Assembly: GCA_036346355.1 (NCBI GenBank)
Contig: CM070591.1
Coordinates: 21,746,001-21,810,000, forward strand
From: Rhipidocladum racemiflorum
Lineage: Eukaryota > Streptophyta > Magnoliopsida > Poales > Poaceae
DNA length: 64,000 nt
Reading direction: 5' to 3'
Shown here: positions 1-12,046 of the stretch, piece after piece
Layout: each line of letters opens with the position of its first letter
How positions within the stretch are numbered: position 1 is the stretch's first letter
Notes under the pieces: generated by a model
Told to the model about the DNA's origin: nothing
Database searches by the model: none
What the model saw: the letters and a program-made list of their open reading frames with translations, nothing else
Made by a program: the position numbers and the translations under genes

Positions 1-335
1 ACCGTAGCACAGTACGCTCACCTCCCGAGGAAGCGGTAACCTCACCGCCCCGCTTCGCGCTTCTCACGAACCGACCCCGAGGCGAACAAAACTGACACAC
101 ACACAACTCACGCGCACACAGAGAGTGAGAGAGAGAGAGAGAGGGGCACAAACTACGTCGCCTTCACTCCTCCTGTTGCTCGCTACTTAAATCCGCCCTC
201 TCCCCCCTTCCCTTCCCTCCCCCAGATTTTGCCCACACGGGCTCACTCGCCAGAGTCGTCTTAAGGATCTGCGGAATTCGCGAGGAGGAGGTGCAGACTT
301 GGAGTTCGGGCGCGGGTCCCGGGGCGGGGCAGTAG
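1..335 (+). promoter_or_regulatory. 5' flank and 5' UTR of the ARF gene
   Basis: This stretch lies directly upstream of the ARF start codon. It is rich in pyrimidine and GA tracts, with a GA microsatellite at 121-143 next to a CA-rich stretch at about 97-120. No ATG occurs before 336, so no upstream ORF is seen, although upstream ORFs are common in ARF leaders. A TAG stop lies in frame immediately before the ATG (333-335). I see no clear TATA box; CTTAAAT near 184 is a weak candidate. The transcription start cannot be placed from sequence alone. Confidence 0.55.
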
Positions 336-518
336 ATGCGAGAGATCCCTCCGATGGTTGCGGCAGCGGCAGCGGCAGCCGGCGGCGGCGAGGCGGGAGG
401 TGAGTCAGTTTGTGTTACCGCTTGTGTGCTTGCGTCTCGGTGTGGGTTGGTTGAGGTTTGTGGTGTTTCTGAGAGTTCTGACGAGGGTTTGTTTTTTTTT
501 TCTTTTTCTTTTTTGGGT

Positions 519-565
<47 letters not shown>

Positions 566-3500
566 GTGTCGGAGGGGGAGCGGATGGGCTGTTCGTGGAG
601 CTGTGGAAGGCGTGCGCGGGGCCGCTGGCGGCGGTGCCGGCGGTCGGGGAGAGGGTCTTCTACTTCCCGCAGGGGCACATCGAGCAGGTGACGACGGCGA
701 GGCCGACTACGAGCTGGGTGTCTGTTATTTTTCGTTTTTCACCGATTTCTTTTTTTGTGTGTCTGCGTGTTGGAAATTCTCGCGGGATTTTGGGCGGTTT
801 TGAGGGTTTTTTTGCGCGCTGGTGTGTGATCGCTGCGAATTGCCGGGGTTTTGGCGCGGGGATACGCGATTTTGGGGGTGATTTGGTCGGTGTGCTCCCC
901 CTCGATTTGGGAAATTTCAAGTGTGGCCGCGGGGTGCGCTTCGATTTCGAATTCCCGTTGTCCACGGCGATTCGGGCCCGTCTCTTGGTTTTCGCTCTAG
1001 GAAAGCTCGCGCCTTTGTGCCGGATTGTCGTTTGATTTCGGTGGGAATTGCCGGTCTCTCGTACTCCAAAGTTTTGGGGGCCTACTTGCTTGGTCTGTGA
1101 TGCACTGCATTTTGAGTTGCGACTTCGCTTCTGATGCTGCCGAGAGACTTGCTGTATCCGCTGCTTCCCAGCTTTCGGCGATAAATCCGGGGTTTCTTGC
1201 GATTGGGGAATTTTTTTAAGGTTATTTAGGTTACCTTTACTACTAGTGCTGCTGTGAGCTCGGCTGATCGCTTTCGTTTGACTGGAGAGATTTTGTCTTT
1301 CTTTAGTGCCTCGAATGGTAATAATAGAATCATTGCCTTTATTTTTTTTAATCGTTGCCCAAAGTCTCAGGGTTGTTTCTTTCTTTTTAAATGCCAGGGG
1401 AGATGTGCAATCATGTCTCGGCCCAATGTTCCAATGTTCTTCTTGCTCTGCCTTGCGGTTTTTGGCACTGATTCTGTGGCTTCTGCTTGTTTCTTCAGGT
1501 GGAGGCGTCGACGAACCAGGTCGCCGAGCAGCATGGGACGCCGCTCTACAACCTGCCATGGAATATCCCCTGCAAGGTCATGAACGTCGAGTTGAAGGTA
1601 TCAGCAGCCTGCAGCTTCTGCGCAGTAGCTTCTTTGCCGTTTGTTTGTGGTTGCAGTTGTGGGTATGGACGTGTGATCCTTGTTTCTTTTTGCTAGGCTG
1701 AGCAAGATACCGACGAGGTGTATGCCCAGCTCACCCTTCTTCCTGAGAAGGTGGGTGGCTTCCATTTCTGCTTCCTGTAGATTCGGGTTTTCGTCTTTTG
1801 GACGCTGACTAACAGTGTTTTTGTGTTGATTTACAGAAGCAAGATGAGAATGCCTCTACAGAGGAGGAAGAGGAAGAGGTGGTGCCTGATGCGCCACCGG
1901 CTCTGGCTGAGCGGACCCCTGTCCATTCCTTCTGCAAGACGCTGACTGCCTCCGACACGAGCACGCATGGTGGATTCTCGGTACTTCGCCGGCATGCAGA
2001 TGAGTGCCTCCCGCCGCTGGTTAGGCCCTTGGCACATTTGACTTGATGGTGCCTTACGTTGCTGTCTTTGTTGTTGGTCTAGCACTGCCTTTTGTTAGGC
2101 TAATGATAGTGATGCCTTTGATGTTGCTCCTTGATCAGGATATGGGTCAGCACCCCCCAACTCAGGAGCTGGTGGCCAAGGATCTGCATGGGGTTGAGTG
2201 GCGCTTCCGTCACATCTTCCGAGGTGATCCCTCATCCTTCTACCTGTAATGGATTTATTCCAAAAGAATTTGTTGTGCTATTTCATGTTTGTTCCGTCAG
2301 TTTCCACGACAGTGCACACTTAATGCCATCCTTTACTTGTCTGCACAATGCAATAGGGGCTCTTTGTGTGTCGATGACCCATCTATTTTGATCTTAATTG
2401 CAAAGTTTGATACAGTACATAACTACATATACAAAATTACTTCTGTTCTAACTTCTATGATAGGGACCATCTTATCTGCAGCTATTTGTGTATTTAGGTT
2501 TCTTTGCGTGGGCCTGCATTTGATATTGTGTGGATAATGACAGTTGTTTTGTTGGGAAATTCTTTGTTTACATGCTTAGTTTCTTTGGACAAGGATTTCG
2601 TGCTGCATTGTCCATAGTCTAATTGCAGCTTGGCTAGGTTTAGTTCGTTGAATATTTTTGGAACCTACAACTATGTGTTTGCTTGATACAGGTCAGCCAC
2701 GAAGGCACCTTCTCCAGAGCGGCTGGAGTGTGTTTGTTAGTGCAAAACGTCTTGTTGCTGGGGATGCCTTCATATTTCTCAGGTGTGGTGCTTTGTCATG
2801 CTGAACAGTTCATGTTGCTTGCTCTCTACTCTGGTCTCTAACACTAATTAATCAATGTTCCCTTCCTTGTATGCTATGGTCAGAGGTGAGAATGGGGAAT
2901 TACGTGTTGGAGTTCGACGTGCAATGAGACAGCAAGCTAGTATTCCATCTTCGGTCATATCAAGCCACAGTATGCATCTGGGTGTTCTTGCAACAGCATA
3001 TCACGCAGTGAACACCGGGACTATGTTCACTGTCTACTACAAGCCAAGGTTTGTGGTAAACTGTAGGCGCACACACATTATTTCTGTGTTCAGTTTAGGA
3101 GTAGTGCTGTTCCATTTGTTGCTTAATTGCTGTATGAAAAAGTCCAGATTCCTTTACATGATAAGAGGAAAGTTTTTGCAACCACTGGTCCATTGCTAAC
3201 CTTTTGCATGTTTCAACTGAGTTATTTACACTGGTCTTGCAGGACTAGTCCAGCGGAATTTGTGGTCCCGCGTGATTTGTATGACAAATCTCTGAAACGA
3301 AATCATTCAATAGGGATGAGATTTAAGATGAGATTTGAAGGCGAAGAGGCTGCAGAGCAAAGGTAAAGGGCTGTTTATTGCAACCTTCAGTGGATATGTG
3401 GTACATTTACTAATGACAGATAGAAACCTCTTTGGGGGACGGCATAAAAACTTAAATTCTCGTGTCAGATTCACTGGCACTATAGTTGGAATAGGTGATT

Positions 3501-6057
3501 CTGATCCATCCGGTTGGGCTGACTCAAAATGGCGTTCCCTTAAGGTATTGAAGTTATGTTTGTTTCTTTGTCTTACAAAATCAAATTGAGTGATATCAAG
3601 TTTTGCTAATTTTTTCTTGTGAATTAGATCCGATGGGATGAAGCTTCTTCTGTTCCTCGCCCAGAAAGAGTTTCTCCTTGGCAAATAGAACCTGCTGTTA
3701 GCCATCCTGCTGTCAACCCACTTCCAGCATCCAGGATGAAGAGACCTCGTCCAAATGTTATAGCTTCCTCGCCCGGCTTGTCTGCTGTACACAAAGAAGG
3801 TTTGAGTTTGACCTTGTTCAATTCTTGTTGTTGCCATTACTAATACATGTGTTGCCTTCTCATGTAGTTGCTTCGAAAGTCGTTGCAACCTCGCAGCAAA
3901 ATGGTCCTCCAAGGGCCTTCCACAGCCAAGAAAGTACAACTTTGAAAAGTCGCCTTGTCGGTAACAATGATTTAAAGAATTCCCAGAAGCTTACCATGTG
4001 GTCTTCAGGATTTGATCAAGAGAAAAATAATACTGCTGCCCAGAGGAAACTAAGTTCTGAGGGTTGGATGCAGATGCGAAGGCCTGAAGGGTTCAGTGAG
4101 ATGTTATCAGCATTTCAACCACTGAAAGATGCACAGAACCCACCGTGTTCCTTTCCAAGTCAGATATCTGGGAACCGTTCAAATACCTGGAATACAATCA
4201 ATGTTCATTATCCGGACCAACAAGTCAATCACAATATCTTCCCTGGCACATGGTCTTTTATGCCTCGTAACACTGGTTTTGGGATGAATCAACAGAATTA
4301 CTTAATGATGCATGACACTGCACTCCCTCGAAGGGCTGAAAAAGCAAAGTTTAGTAGGAATGGAGCATTCACTTCACTTCAGGCCCATGGCATTGATCAG
4401 CACTCCTCAGGTTGGTTTGGCCATATTGAGCCAAGTTCTCACATAGATGATGCCTTGTCAAGTCTTATCAAGCCCCAACCTTTGGTTATTGGTCATAATA
4501 TTCAGAAACCTAAAGGCTCTCCATGCATGCTATTCGGGATTCCTCTCGACGGCCCAGCAAAATCTGAACCTCTGATATCCCCACCAAGTGTTGCATACGA
4601 TGGAAAGCCTCAAACATCTCGGTCAGCGAAAGGGACTGACCTGGAGGTGATTGAAGTGGATAAAAATTCTGATCCTTCCAAGATTGTGAAGCTACTTGAT
4701 GGAACTCAGTCAGATTATGTTACAGAGAAGCACCAGCCTTGTCCAGAAGCTACCAGAAACAGTCAGAGCAAAATGCAAAATGGTTCCACCCGAAGCTGCA
4801 AGAAGGTTCACTCTCTTGCAATTGTTGCACCTTTTTTCTTGTCAGTCATCTCTCCATACGTCAAATGCTCATTAAGACCAAATCTCTAGTGAATAGTTTT
4901 CAATGTATGCTCCAATCAAGTTATCTTGCTATTTTGATTTTTCCAATAGGGTTGCTTCTACAATGCTGTTGCATGTATCGAGAAGCTAAGTTTGTCACAG
5001 GTTCCACACACTTAAAAAGCCTGCTAGTTTCCTGCTACTAAATAGTTAAGCTATGCCTATGGAGATTTCATGTTCGGAACAGCAAGCTGTCGTACTGAAA
5101 CAGCTTTTTATGTGCTGAGCTCTAGCAACTACTATTGCTCCGCCACAACTTCTCACCTGGGAGCGTGCAGCCACGATTTTTTTATCTTCAACCAATAATA
5201 TATTAGTGAATATATAACTTGGCCTCACGACAATGATATGAGTAGATGCATCACATAACTTGGCCTCACGACAATGATATGAGTAGATGCATCACACTGT
5301 TAGGAATATAGGAAGATAAATGATGCATTGATATTGTAGGCCAAAAGGTCTACATATAGAGTACATGGAAATGAGAGGCTAAAGCAAACCAATAAGCTAT
5401 TACTACTTATATAATGTTGCTCTTTTGCAACTGCTACAAATATATCGGAGACCATGAAAAGTTTATAATTGCCTAAAATTTATGATCTAGTTACTTAGTA
5501 TGAACAGCATGAAATGTTGTTCTCAATTACTTTCTTTTGGAAATATATGCTTTTGTCTTTTGCTTGTGGAATATGATGAGACTACCCATTTCAGGTCCAC
5601 AAGCAAGGAATTGCACTTGGCAGGTCGGTTGATCTTACAAGGTTCACTTGCTACAATGAGTTGATCGCTGAATTGGATCAGATGTTTGACTTTAATGGTG
5701 AGCTGAATGGTTCTTGCAAGAATTGGATGGTTGTGTACACTGACAACGAAGGTGACATGATGCTGGTTGGTGATGATCCCTGGAAGTCAGTATTGCCACT
5801 GCTTGATTGTTTCCTTCGTCGTTGTCTTGTTATGCATAACTATCTTGACTTCACTCGAATCCCTCTTTTTATACAGTGAATTCTGCAATATAGTTCATAA
5901 GATCTTCATCTACACAAGGGAGGAGGTCCAGAAGATGCATCCAGGTGCCCTAATCTCAAGGTCAGAAGATAGCCAGTCCTCCTTGGAAAGAGGGTTAGTT
6001 GGCAAAGAGCTCCGAGGTGACCTGTCCACATCATTACTGAATTCTGAGAGCTGCTAA
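336..6057 (+). CDS. Auxin response factor, ARF2-type (clade B repressor), 14 exons
   Basis: Nuclear transcription factor that binds auxin response elements. Exons that keep one frame: 336-399, 566-687, 1499-1597, 1697-1750, 1837-2019, 2139-2223, 2692-2782, 2884-3048, 3243-3362, 3469-3544, 3628-3799, 3868-4805, 5595-5785, 5877-6057; total 2541 nt, 846 aa, close to Arabidopsis ARF2. The B3 DNA-binding domain spans roughly residues 144-246 (KTLTASDTSTHGGFSV, RPxRHLLQSGWS-type core). The ARF ancillary domain is about 270-353 (SPAEFVVP to GTIVGIGDSDP). The middle region is Ser/Pro/Asn-rich and carries MLFGIPL (631-637), resembling the TOPLESS-recruiting R/KLFG motif of repressor ARFs. The PB1 domain (about 724-815) has the basic HK start and the acidic DNEGD motif. 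A second Met at 354 is an alternative start. All introns are GT-AG; the intron 12 donor (AAG/GTTCAC) is weak. The ARF2 subgroup is clear from motif order; the exact orthologue is not determined. Confidence 0.95.
521..562. repeat. (TG)21 microsatellite at the ARF intron 1 acceptor
   Basis: Uninterrupted TG dinucleotides run for 42 bp and end directly in the CAG acceptor (563-565) of the short first intron (400-565). A T-rich tract at 490-514 precedes it. The repeat takes the place of a usual polypyrimidine tract next to the splice site. Confidence 0.95.
5214..5295. repeat. 41-bp tandem duplication in ARF intron 12
   Basis: Two adjacent copies of a 41-bp unit (5214-5254 and 5255-5295, beginning ATAACTTGGCCTCACGACAA) are identical by eye. 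They lie in the largest intron (4806-5594) and leave the reading frame untouched. Perfect identity suggests a recent duplication or an assembly artefact. Confidence 0.9.
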
Positions 6058-7503
6058 TTTGGTCAGTCCCTAAGGTGCGCTGTTAACGGCAATTCCCGCT
6101 CCTGGTTATAATCGCAGGCTAAACTATCGAACTGGAGTAAATCTCATACCCCGTTCTTCACTTCTTGCAGCTTGTTCGTGGTACCGAGCAAGGCAAAAAG
6201 GCAATGTGTCCGTGGTAGGGGGAAAGAAACTTTTCGTGGTGTAGTTGGTGCTTTGTATGTATTGGGTAAGCCCTGCAGTACCCTATTTGTAGATGGTGCT
6301 TGTCCTGGTATCAGTTACCAGTTCTTTCGTTTGCTACAAGTTTTGGGTGTGCTTTGTTGAGGTAAGTTATTGTATAACGTGTATGCGGTAGCGAGAGCAG
6401 GCGAAGCCGCTGGTGCGCTGCTTGGCCCCTTGTCTAAGCCTTGTATATAGCCTCGCTTCTCCTTTGGTCTAATATATTGCGAACAACCGTAAACCATATA
6501 CCTCAAGAAGGCAATTTGATCCCTAAGTGTTGCTGTCTGCCGTGTGTGCTTGTTTGGTTTTTGATGCATCCATTCCATGTGCATGCATTTGTGCGTCTCT
6601 CCCTGCGTTTGTCAGGGAATGCCAATCATCCGAGTTGATAGCAGCAGATCTGTCACAGATGAACTTGCATTCGCTGATTTACATTTGCTTGTGAGATCAA
6701 TGTGGGCTTCATTTGCTTCCCTGCTTCAACCTTTCAGGATTCGTACTCTCAGGGCACTTGGTTTCTAGGCAGAAATGGTTGTCCACCGCATACCCCGAAA
6801 TTGCCTGGTTGTCACAATGATCGTGACATCATCCTGGTGCTTTAGCACAACAAGCAAGAGCACCACAAGGTTTGCAACTTCAAATCCCCGGCCTTCGGCT
6901 CGGGAAGAAGCATGGCAGCCGTACGAGGCTAGATGCAATTGGCATTGGCAGTGGCACATTTTTTGTTTGAAGAGGCGTGGCAGCAGTACATGATCTCACT
7001 GTCAAACAGTAGTTTTCCCCGGACGCGTTGCAGACGCACGGGGCGCGAGTGACCTTATTGAATGCCCCCGGATTTTGATAGATCGTCGATTTAAATGTGC
7101 ACTGCTCATCCCCTGTGCTGCGGCGTACTGCTAGTACTAGTACGCTGCCATTACGGCGGATCACAGCAGCAGCGAGGTGAACGATGAGATCTCCTTCCGA
7201 TCTAATGGAATTTATGGCCGTGTCGCACGGCGCCCGCGACCAATTGATCAATCAAATCCGTGCTTGGCAATTGGGCCATTGCGTCAAGTTGCAGTTCTCA
7301 CTCGCCAGGCGAAGGGAGTGTTAGTGCGCGTTGGTGCTGTGGTCCTCTCCTGTGTTCCCTTGTTCAACAAGACCTGGGACGAAGGAATTGGGAATACCCG
7401 TCATGCTGGAAAGAGCACGAGTATAACTGCTATCGAGCTTAACAATATATTATTGTCTTTTTGAAATCGATATAGTTTGATGTAAAATTATTTTATTTAC
7501 TAC
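6058..7503 (+). other. ARF 3' UTR and intergenic DNA
   Basis: No further gene is recognised. A possible 3' UTR intron runs from 6060 (GGTCAGT donor) to 6170 (CTTCTTGCAG acceptor). AATATA near 6471 could serve as a poly(A) signal. The short ORFs here (for example 6172-6360 and 7177-7464) have no recognisable motifs. The sequence becomes AT-rich from about 7440 towards the Tat-type LTR. Confidence 0.5.
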
Positions 7504-8140
7504 TGTTTGTACCAAATTCGGTGTTTATAATAAAATCAGTCCAATTTGGATATAAGGGTTTTTATGGAAAGGATAAACCGGCGTTAAATGAATCGGAAAG
7601 AGAATCCTTTTCTAACAAGGAAAGGGAATCATATCAGAGGCCGATACGGATGTAGCCGCCATATCCATGTGTGACTCGGATCGGACAGAGTATTATAAAA
7701 GGGACGGGCCTTGGGCGATGAAAGGATCAATCTCAATCACAGACCACACATATCTACTTTTTACAGTTCCTTTTTACGTCGTTTTAGATTTACAAACACC
7801 TCTCTGTAAGTCGACGAAATCAACAGAGTTGCGCATCGCCGACTGTTGTTTTTGGCCGATTTCGTCCCAGGTTCGATCTGCTTTGTTTTGTTACGCATCG
7901 CCTTCTCAAAGCCGATTTTCGCCTTGTATCCGGATTAACAGCCAGGTTGATCTATTTATCTCCTGATCGGCTTCTAGCTGACCAGCGTTAAGCAGATAAT
8001 CTTCGTTTTTATCGGCTTTGATTGCTTATAATCTCTACCTTGTCAATTACAGGTCAAATTGATTGGCACACCTTGCAAACTCGGTGTTTGTCTTGTATGT
8101 TCGAGGCTAGAAACCCTGCTTCACGTTTTTAGCGCGAACA
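7504..8140 (+). repeat. 5' LTR of the Tat-type element
   Basis: The right boundary is well supported: the segment ends GCGAACA and is followed by the primer site. The left boundary TGTTTGTACC at 7504 is inferred from the TG rule, because the 3' LTR is outside the window; a TG at 7479 is an alternative. TATTATAAAAGG at 7691-7702 is a good TATA box, placing transcription start near 7720-7730. Confidence 0.65.
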
Positions 8141-8145
8141 TATTT

Positions 8146-8162
8146 TGGCACGCCCAGTGGGA
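8146..8162 (+). other. Primer binding site of the Tat-type element
   Basis: TGGCACGCCCAGTGGGA begins five bases after the LTR end, where a tRNA primer would anneal for minus-strand synthesis. It differs from the initiator-Met site used by the other elements in this window. The tRNA is not identified. Confidence 0.65.
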
Positions 8163-8177
8163 TCAAGAAAAATAAAA

Positions 8178-9098
8178 ATGTCATCGACCGATAAGCCCGC
8201 AGTCGCCACCGATATCAACACGGATGCTATAATCGCGCCCAAGATGGCCGATTTAACCCCCGAGCAGCGGAAAGAGATCGAAGACCGGAAGGCAGCTTTG
8301 GAGGAAATGATGTTGCAATGTTTCCAGAAAACACGCCGAGGTGTTACTCAAAAGGCTGCGCTTCCAACAATCAACCCTATCGGCGATTCACCATCAGACT
8401 CGGTAAGCCGATATGCACCTGCTCAAGCTGATCTATCAAATATGATTGAGCAATCTGTGCATCATGCACTAATTAATCAGTCATCAGCTCTAGTGTCTAC
8501 ATTGAAGCCGATGATAGAAAATAGTGTCAAAACAATTGCTCAAGAGTTGGCTGTGTCTGGGAGTCTACTAGATCCATTACAAACCTTCCCTACATACCCA
8601 ATATACTCCATAACGCCCAACACCAACACAGTAAACGTATCGACCCCAACACCTATCATGATGCCAATTCAGCCTATTGTATTAAAACCTAGTTCGCAGA
8701 AAGGTGGAGTGGCGCACTACCATGGGCATACGGATGGGGCGAAAATGAGTATACCAAGCCCATCGAATGGACCCTCTGTTAGTGGCATTGGTTTATCGGC
8801 TTCACGGCCGATCGAAACAGATCAGGTTCCACAATCGCAAGGAATTGCGGCCAGAAACCAAGCACCATATAGGGTAGTGCCATACGTTGAGCCTCTTGCA
8901 CCTATACCCGATGCGTTGGTTTTTAGAAACCACGATTATGACCAAGCGCCAAGACCCCCTGCGGCGCGGTTTGGACAACGACCCGAGTTTGCACTCGGGG
9001 GGCAGGGCGTGAACAATGAAAATTGGCAATGTCAGGCTGCACCACAAGCCGACAATATCAATTGGGTAGAACAAATTGCTAATGTGTTAAGGGAATAG
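8178..9098 (+). pseudogene. Tat-type gag, N-terminal part
   Basis: Begins at ATG 8178 just after the primer site; no ATG lies between the two. About 306 codons run to a TAG at 9096-9098. The first 60 residues are charged (TPEQRKEIEDRKAALEEM), followed by a Pro/Thr/Ser-rich, low-complexity stretch. This matches the spacer-like N terminus of Tat gag proteins. The frame continues after the stop straight into the conserved gag core (9099-9725), so the TAG is a break and not a true end; a CAG codon changed by one C-to-T transition is the simplest explanation. No enzymatic function is expected. Confidence 0.75.
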
Positions 9099-9725
9099 TT
9101 TGGCTTGCAGCCTAAAGGGAGGGTAATCGGCTATAGGAAGCCGTATCCCGATTACATAGATCGTATGCCGTATCCGCACAACAATAGAATACCGAACTTT
9201 GCCAAAATTTTAGGTGATGATTCCGTTACCACTATCGAACACATCGGACGATTTATAGCTCAGTGTGGGGAAGCTGCACAATCTGACGGATTAAAAATTA
9301 GGCTATTTCCTTTGTCACTATCCGGTGCAGCATTCACTTGGTTTACCAATTTACCTCCAAATTCATTTCACATCTGGAGCGATTTGGAAAGCCGATTCCA
9401 TGAATACTTCTTTTCAGAGACTATGGAGCTTAGAATCTCTGATCTTAGCTCAGTCCGACAGAAGTACGGCGAATCAGTCTTCGACTACATTAAGAGATTT
9501 AGAGTCGTACGGAACAGATGCTTTAGTGTAATGCTGCCTGATGATCAATTAGCCGATCTAGCATTTCAAGGGCTAATCCCGCCATTAAAGGAAAAACTGG
9601 CCGGACTAGAATTCCCTGACCTAGGCCACCTACTCCATCGCGTATCGGCACATGAAAGCCGATATGCAGAAAACAAAGGGTTAAGGATAAATTTAGATCG
9701 AACGGCAATGAAAAGGCCAGGGTAA
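9099..9725 (+). pseudogene. Tat-type gag, capsid core
   Basis: Same frame as the preceding segment. It has the plant gypsy gag core: IPNFAKILGDDSVTTIEHI, then LRLFPLSLSG-like and AFTWFTNLPP motifs and a region of predicted helices ending SAHESRYAENKG. This domain would assemble the virus-like particle in the cytoplasm. It ends at a TAA (9723-9725), and gag continues in another frame from 9728, so a small indel near 9720 has broken it. Confidence 0.82.
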
Positions 9726-9727
9726 AC

Positions 9728-10306
9728 ATGGTGGAATATAATTCAAGCGACACTTCTGAGGACGAAGAGGTAGAGATAAATATAGCCGAGTGGACTAAGG
9801 GTTCTAAAAAGTCGCTTGTGTGCTCTTTACTCAAGCCGATGAAAAATAAAACAGAAATCAAGTATTCATACGATGTGTCGAAATGTGACAAAATATTTGA
9901 TTTGTTGCTGCAAGAAAAACTCATAAAACTACCAGAAGGACACATTATCCCATCGGCCGAAGAGATTAAAAAGCGAAGGTATTGTAAATGGCACCATTCA
10001 TTTTCACATAACACTAACGATTGTAATATTTTTCGACAACAAATTCAATCGGCTATCGCTGATGGACGATTGAAGTTTGCAGAAGAATCGGCTATGCAGA
10101 TAGATGCGAATCCCTTCCAGATCAACATGGTTCAGTGTTCACGAAGAGGAAAGGAGCCAATGGGAGAGGATATCAAGCCGACTAAGAAGGTTGAAATACG
10201 GTCAAAAGGGGATGAAACAGTTAAAATCACTATCGGCTCAATACAGATCGAGGCCGATAAAAACAGGCAAAACTCGAGGACAGTAAGACCAAAAGGAAAC
10301 TTGTAA
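9728..10306 (+). pseudogene. Tat-type gag, C-terminal part with CX2WH-type zinc motif
   Basis: About 190 codons in a frame shifted from the capsid core. An acidic start (SDTSEDEEVEINIAEW) is followed by YCKWHHSFSHNTNDCNIF at about 9988-10041. This cysteine/histidine pattern is seen at the end of Tat-lineage gag proteins and replaces the CCHC knuckle used by the copia and chromovirus elements here. It probably binds RNA. The segment then becomes basic and ends at TAA 10304-10306. It starts with an ATG, but this is almost certainly an internal Met of the gag-pol frame. Confidence 0.78.
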
Positions 10307-10928
10307 GTTGGTAAGTGGTACAAAGCGGAGAAAGTGTCAAGAAAAACCAGCTTCAAGCCGAAGTCAACTTTCTCATAGCTGCTGGAAAAGTATGAAAGGA
10401 TAAGCCGCAAACAAAACTCTTGTCAACTAAGTCACTCTAACAGGCCAAGTACTCATCCAACATACAGATACTGTCAGCCAAATGCATCCTATTGGCCAAG
10501 GACTGAGGAAGAACAACATCGGCAATGCCCCTTTTGGCAGTTTTGTTGGGATAGAGGAATGGCCTTGCCTACAGTGCTGTCATGCCCCATGCAGCACTCA
10601 ACGATATATCGGCCGAACCAATCGGCTAAAGATAGATTATCAAGGCCAATATACGATCGGCTAGGTACAGAGAACGGAAGGCCGGTCCACGAAAGATTGT
10701 CAATACCAGAACAGGGCGAGACCTCCCAAACTCAAGAAATATCGGCTTCCAACGATAGGACCAGGATAGAATCCGACAGCGAGGTTAGCAATCTGGCCGA
10801 AAACCGATAGAACCTAAACCAAGGTGGTGTCCTTCGGGTTTGAGCAAATCACAGCGTAGAAGGCTTCAACGACACAAGAAGAAAGGGAAACCAAAAGGGA
10901 GAAAGAGCGAGATCGGGTATTCAATAAG
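10307..10928 (+). other. Degenerate gag-protease linker
   Basis: No intact ORF over 90 codons. Short frames (10482-10664, 10559-10810) have no known motif. The stretch is rich in TCGGC/GCCGA words, like the rest of the element, so it belongs to the same element. It probably represents a decayed linker between gag and protease. Confidence 0.55.
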
Positions 10929-11726
10929 TTGAGGCTTGCACTGATTGGGAAACAAGAATGGAGGAGAAAGGAGCAAACCGATAGTGATTCAGATCAATCG
11001 GTTGAATCCGAGTCTCCGATGATCAGAGACGATACACCACCAATGGATGTAAACATGGTATTTACTTTACCAGCAGAATTTAAGACAGAGGAAGAATCGG
11101 CTGAGGAAGTATTCGCTCAGTTGTGCCTTGGGGCACCAGATGCTGTATTTGAGAAACCGCAAGACATGCATCGGCATCTAAAGCCACTATATCTCAAAGG
11201 GTATATCAATGGCCGACCAATATCACGAATGTTGGTCGATGGCGGGGCAACAGTTAATCTCATGCCTTTAAGTACATTTAAAAAATTGGGCAAAACCGAT
11301 GAAGACTTGATTAAGACGAACATGGTATTAAATGACTTCATAGGGGATCCCACCGAAGCAAAAGGCGTGATGATGTCGGAATTAACAGTCGGTAGTAAAA
11401 CTTTACCGACTGCATTTTTTGTGATAGAAGCAAAGGGCAATTATAGTGTGCTCCTTGGACGGGATTGGATTCACGCTAATTGCTGCATACCATCGACCAT
11501 GCACCAGAAATTGGTGCAGTGGAACGATGATGCGGTTGAGATCGTCCCACTGATACATCGGCTCATATTGCCATGGCCATTCCTGACACTAACTGGCCAT
11601 ATGAAGAAGCCGAATGCATATCAGGAAAAATCTTGGACGATTGTGATTTCATTTGCATCGAGAAATCAGGATTCAAGCCGATCAGCGTTAGACCCAACAC
11701 GTTTGATCGGAAAAACGAAGTGGTAA
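10929..11726 (+). pseudogene. Tat-type retroviral-like aspartic protease
   Basis: About 265 codons. The active-site loop reads MLVDGGATVNLMP (near 11230-11268), with Gly instead of the more usual Ser/Thr after the catalytic Asp; DGG is frequent in Tat-type proteases. The second structural motif appears as YSVLLGRDWIH (near 11441-11473). The enzyme would cleave the gag-pol polyprotein inside particles. An acidic N-terminal stretch (TEEESAEEVF) precedes it. The frame ends at TAA 11724-11726, and the pol sequence continues in degraded form. Confidence 0.85.
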
Positions 11727-12046
11727 GAAGATGGAGTCCAAGACAATAGCAAGATTATAGGAGAAGGCAAGAAACTATCGACAAGAAGAATATGAGGAAG
11801 CTATCAAAGACTTCGAAGAAGAATGGAGGGGGTTAGGATTTACATCTGCCGATTTGCTTGAAGAAATCGATATTGGAGAGGGCGATAGGAAAAGACCAAC
11901 ATTTGTGAGTGCTAAATTAGATCCCAGTTAAAAAGCAAAGTTGGTCAAGATACTCAGAAAATATAGGGATTGCTTTGCGTGGGAATACTATGAAATGCCG
12001 GGTTTAAGCCGACAACTGGTCGAACATCGGCTACCCATAAAACCTG
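11727..12046 (+). pseudogene. Tat-type pol, protease-RT linker and RT N terminus
   Basis: Reading through a TAA at 11929-11931, the frame gives EEAIKDFEEEWRGLGFTSAD and then the conserved RT entry KYRDCFAWEYYEMPGLSRQL and HRLPIKP. It stops at the solo LTR inserted at 12047 and continues after it at 14418 with GYRPFKQYPR. The TAA could come from CAA by C-to-T transition. Confidence 0.75.

Noticed and set aside
415..678. Minus-strand ORF with a poly-His/Thr stretch near the ARF start
   Set aside because: It is the antisense reading of the (TG)21 tract and exon 2 of ARF.
660..1559. 299-codon minus-strand ORF over ARF intron 2
   Set aside because: No motif; it crosses a GT-AG intron and an exon of the clear plus-strand gene.
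7177..7464. 95-codon ORF between ARF and the Tat-type LTR
   Set aside because: No motif, no splice support, and an overlapping frame (7260-7442) of similar size; likely chance.
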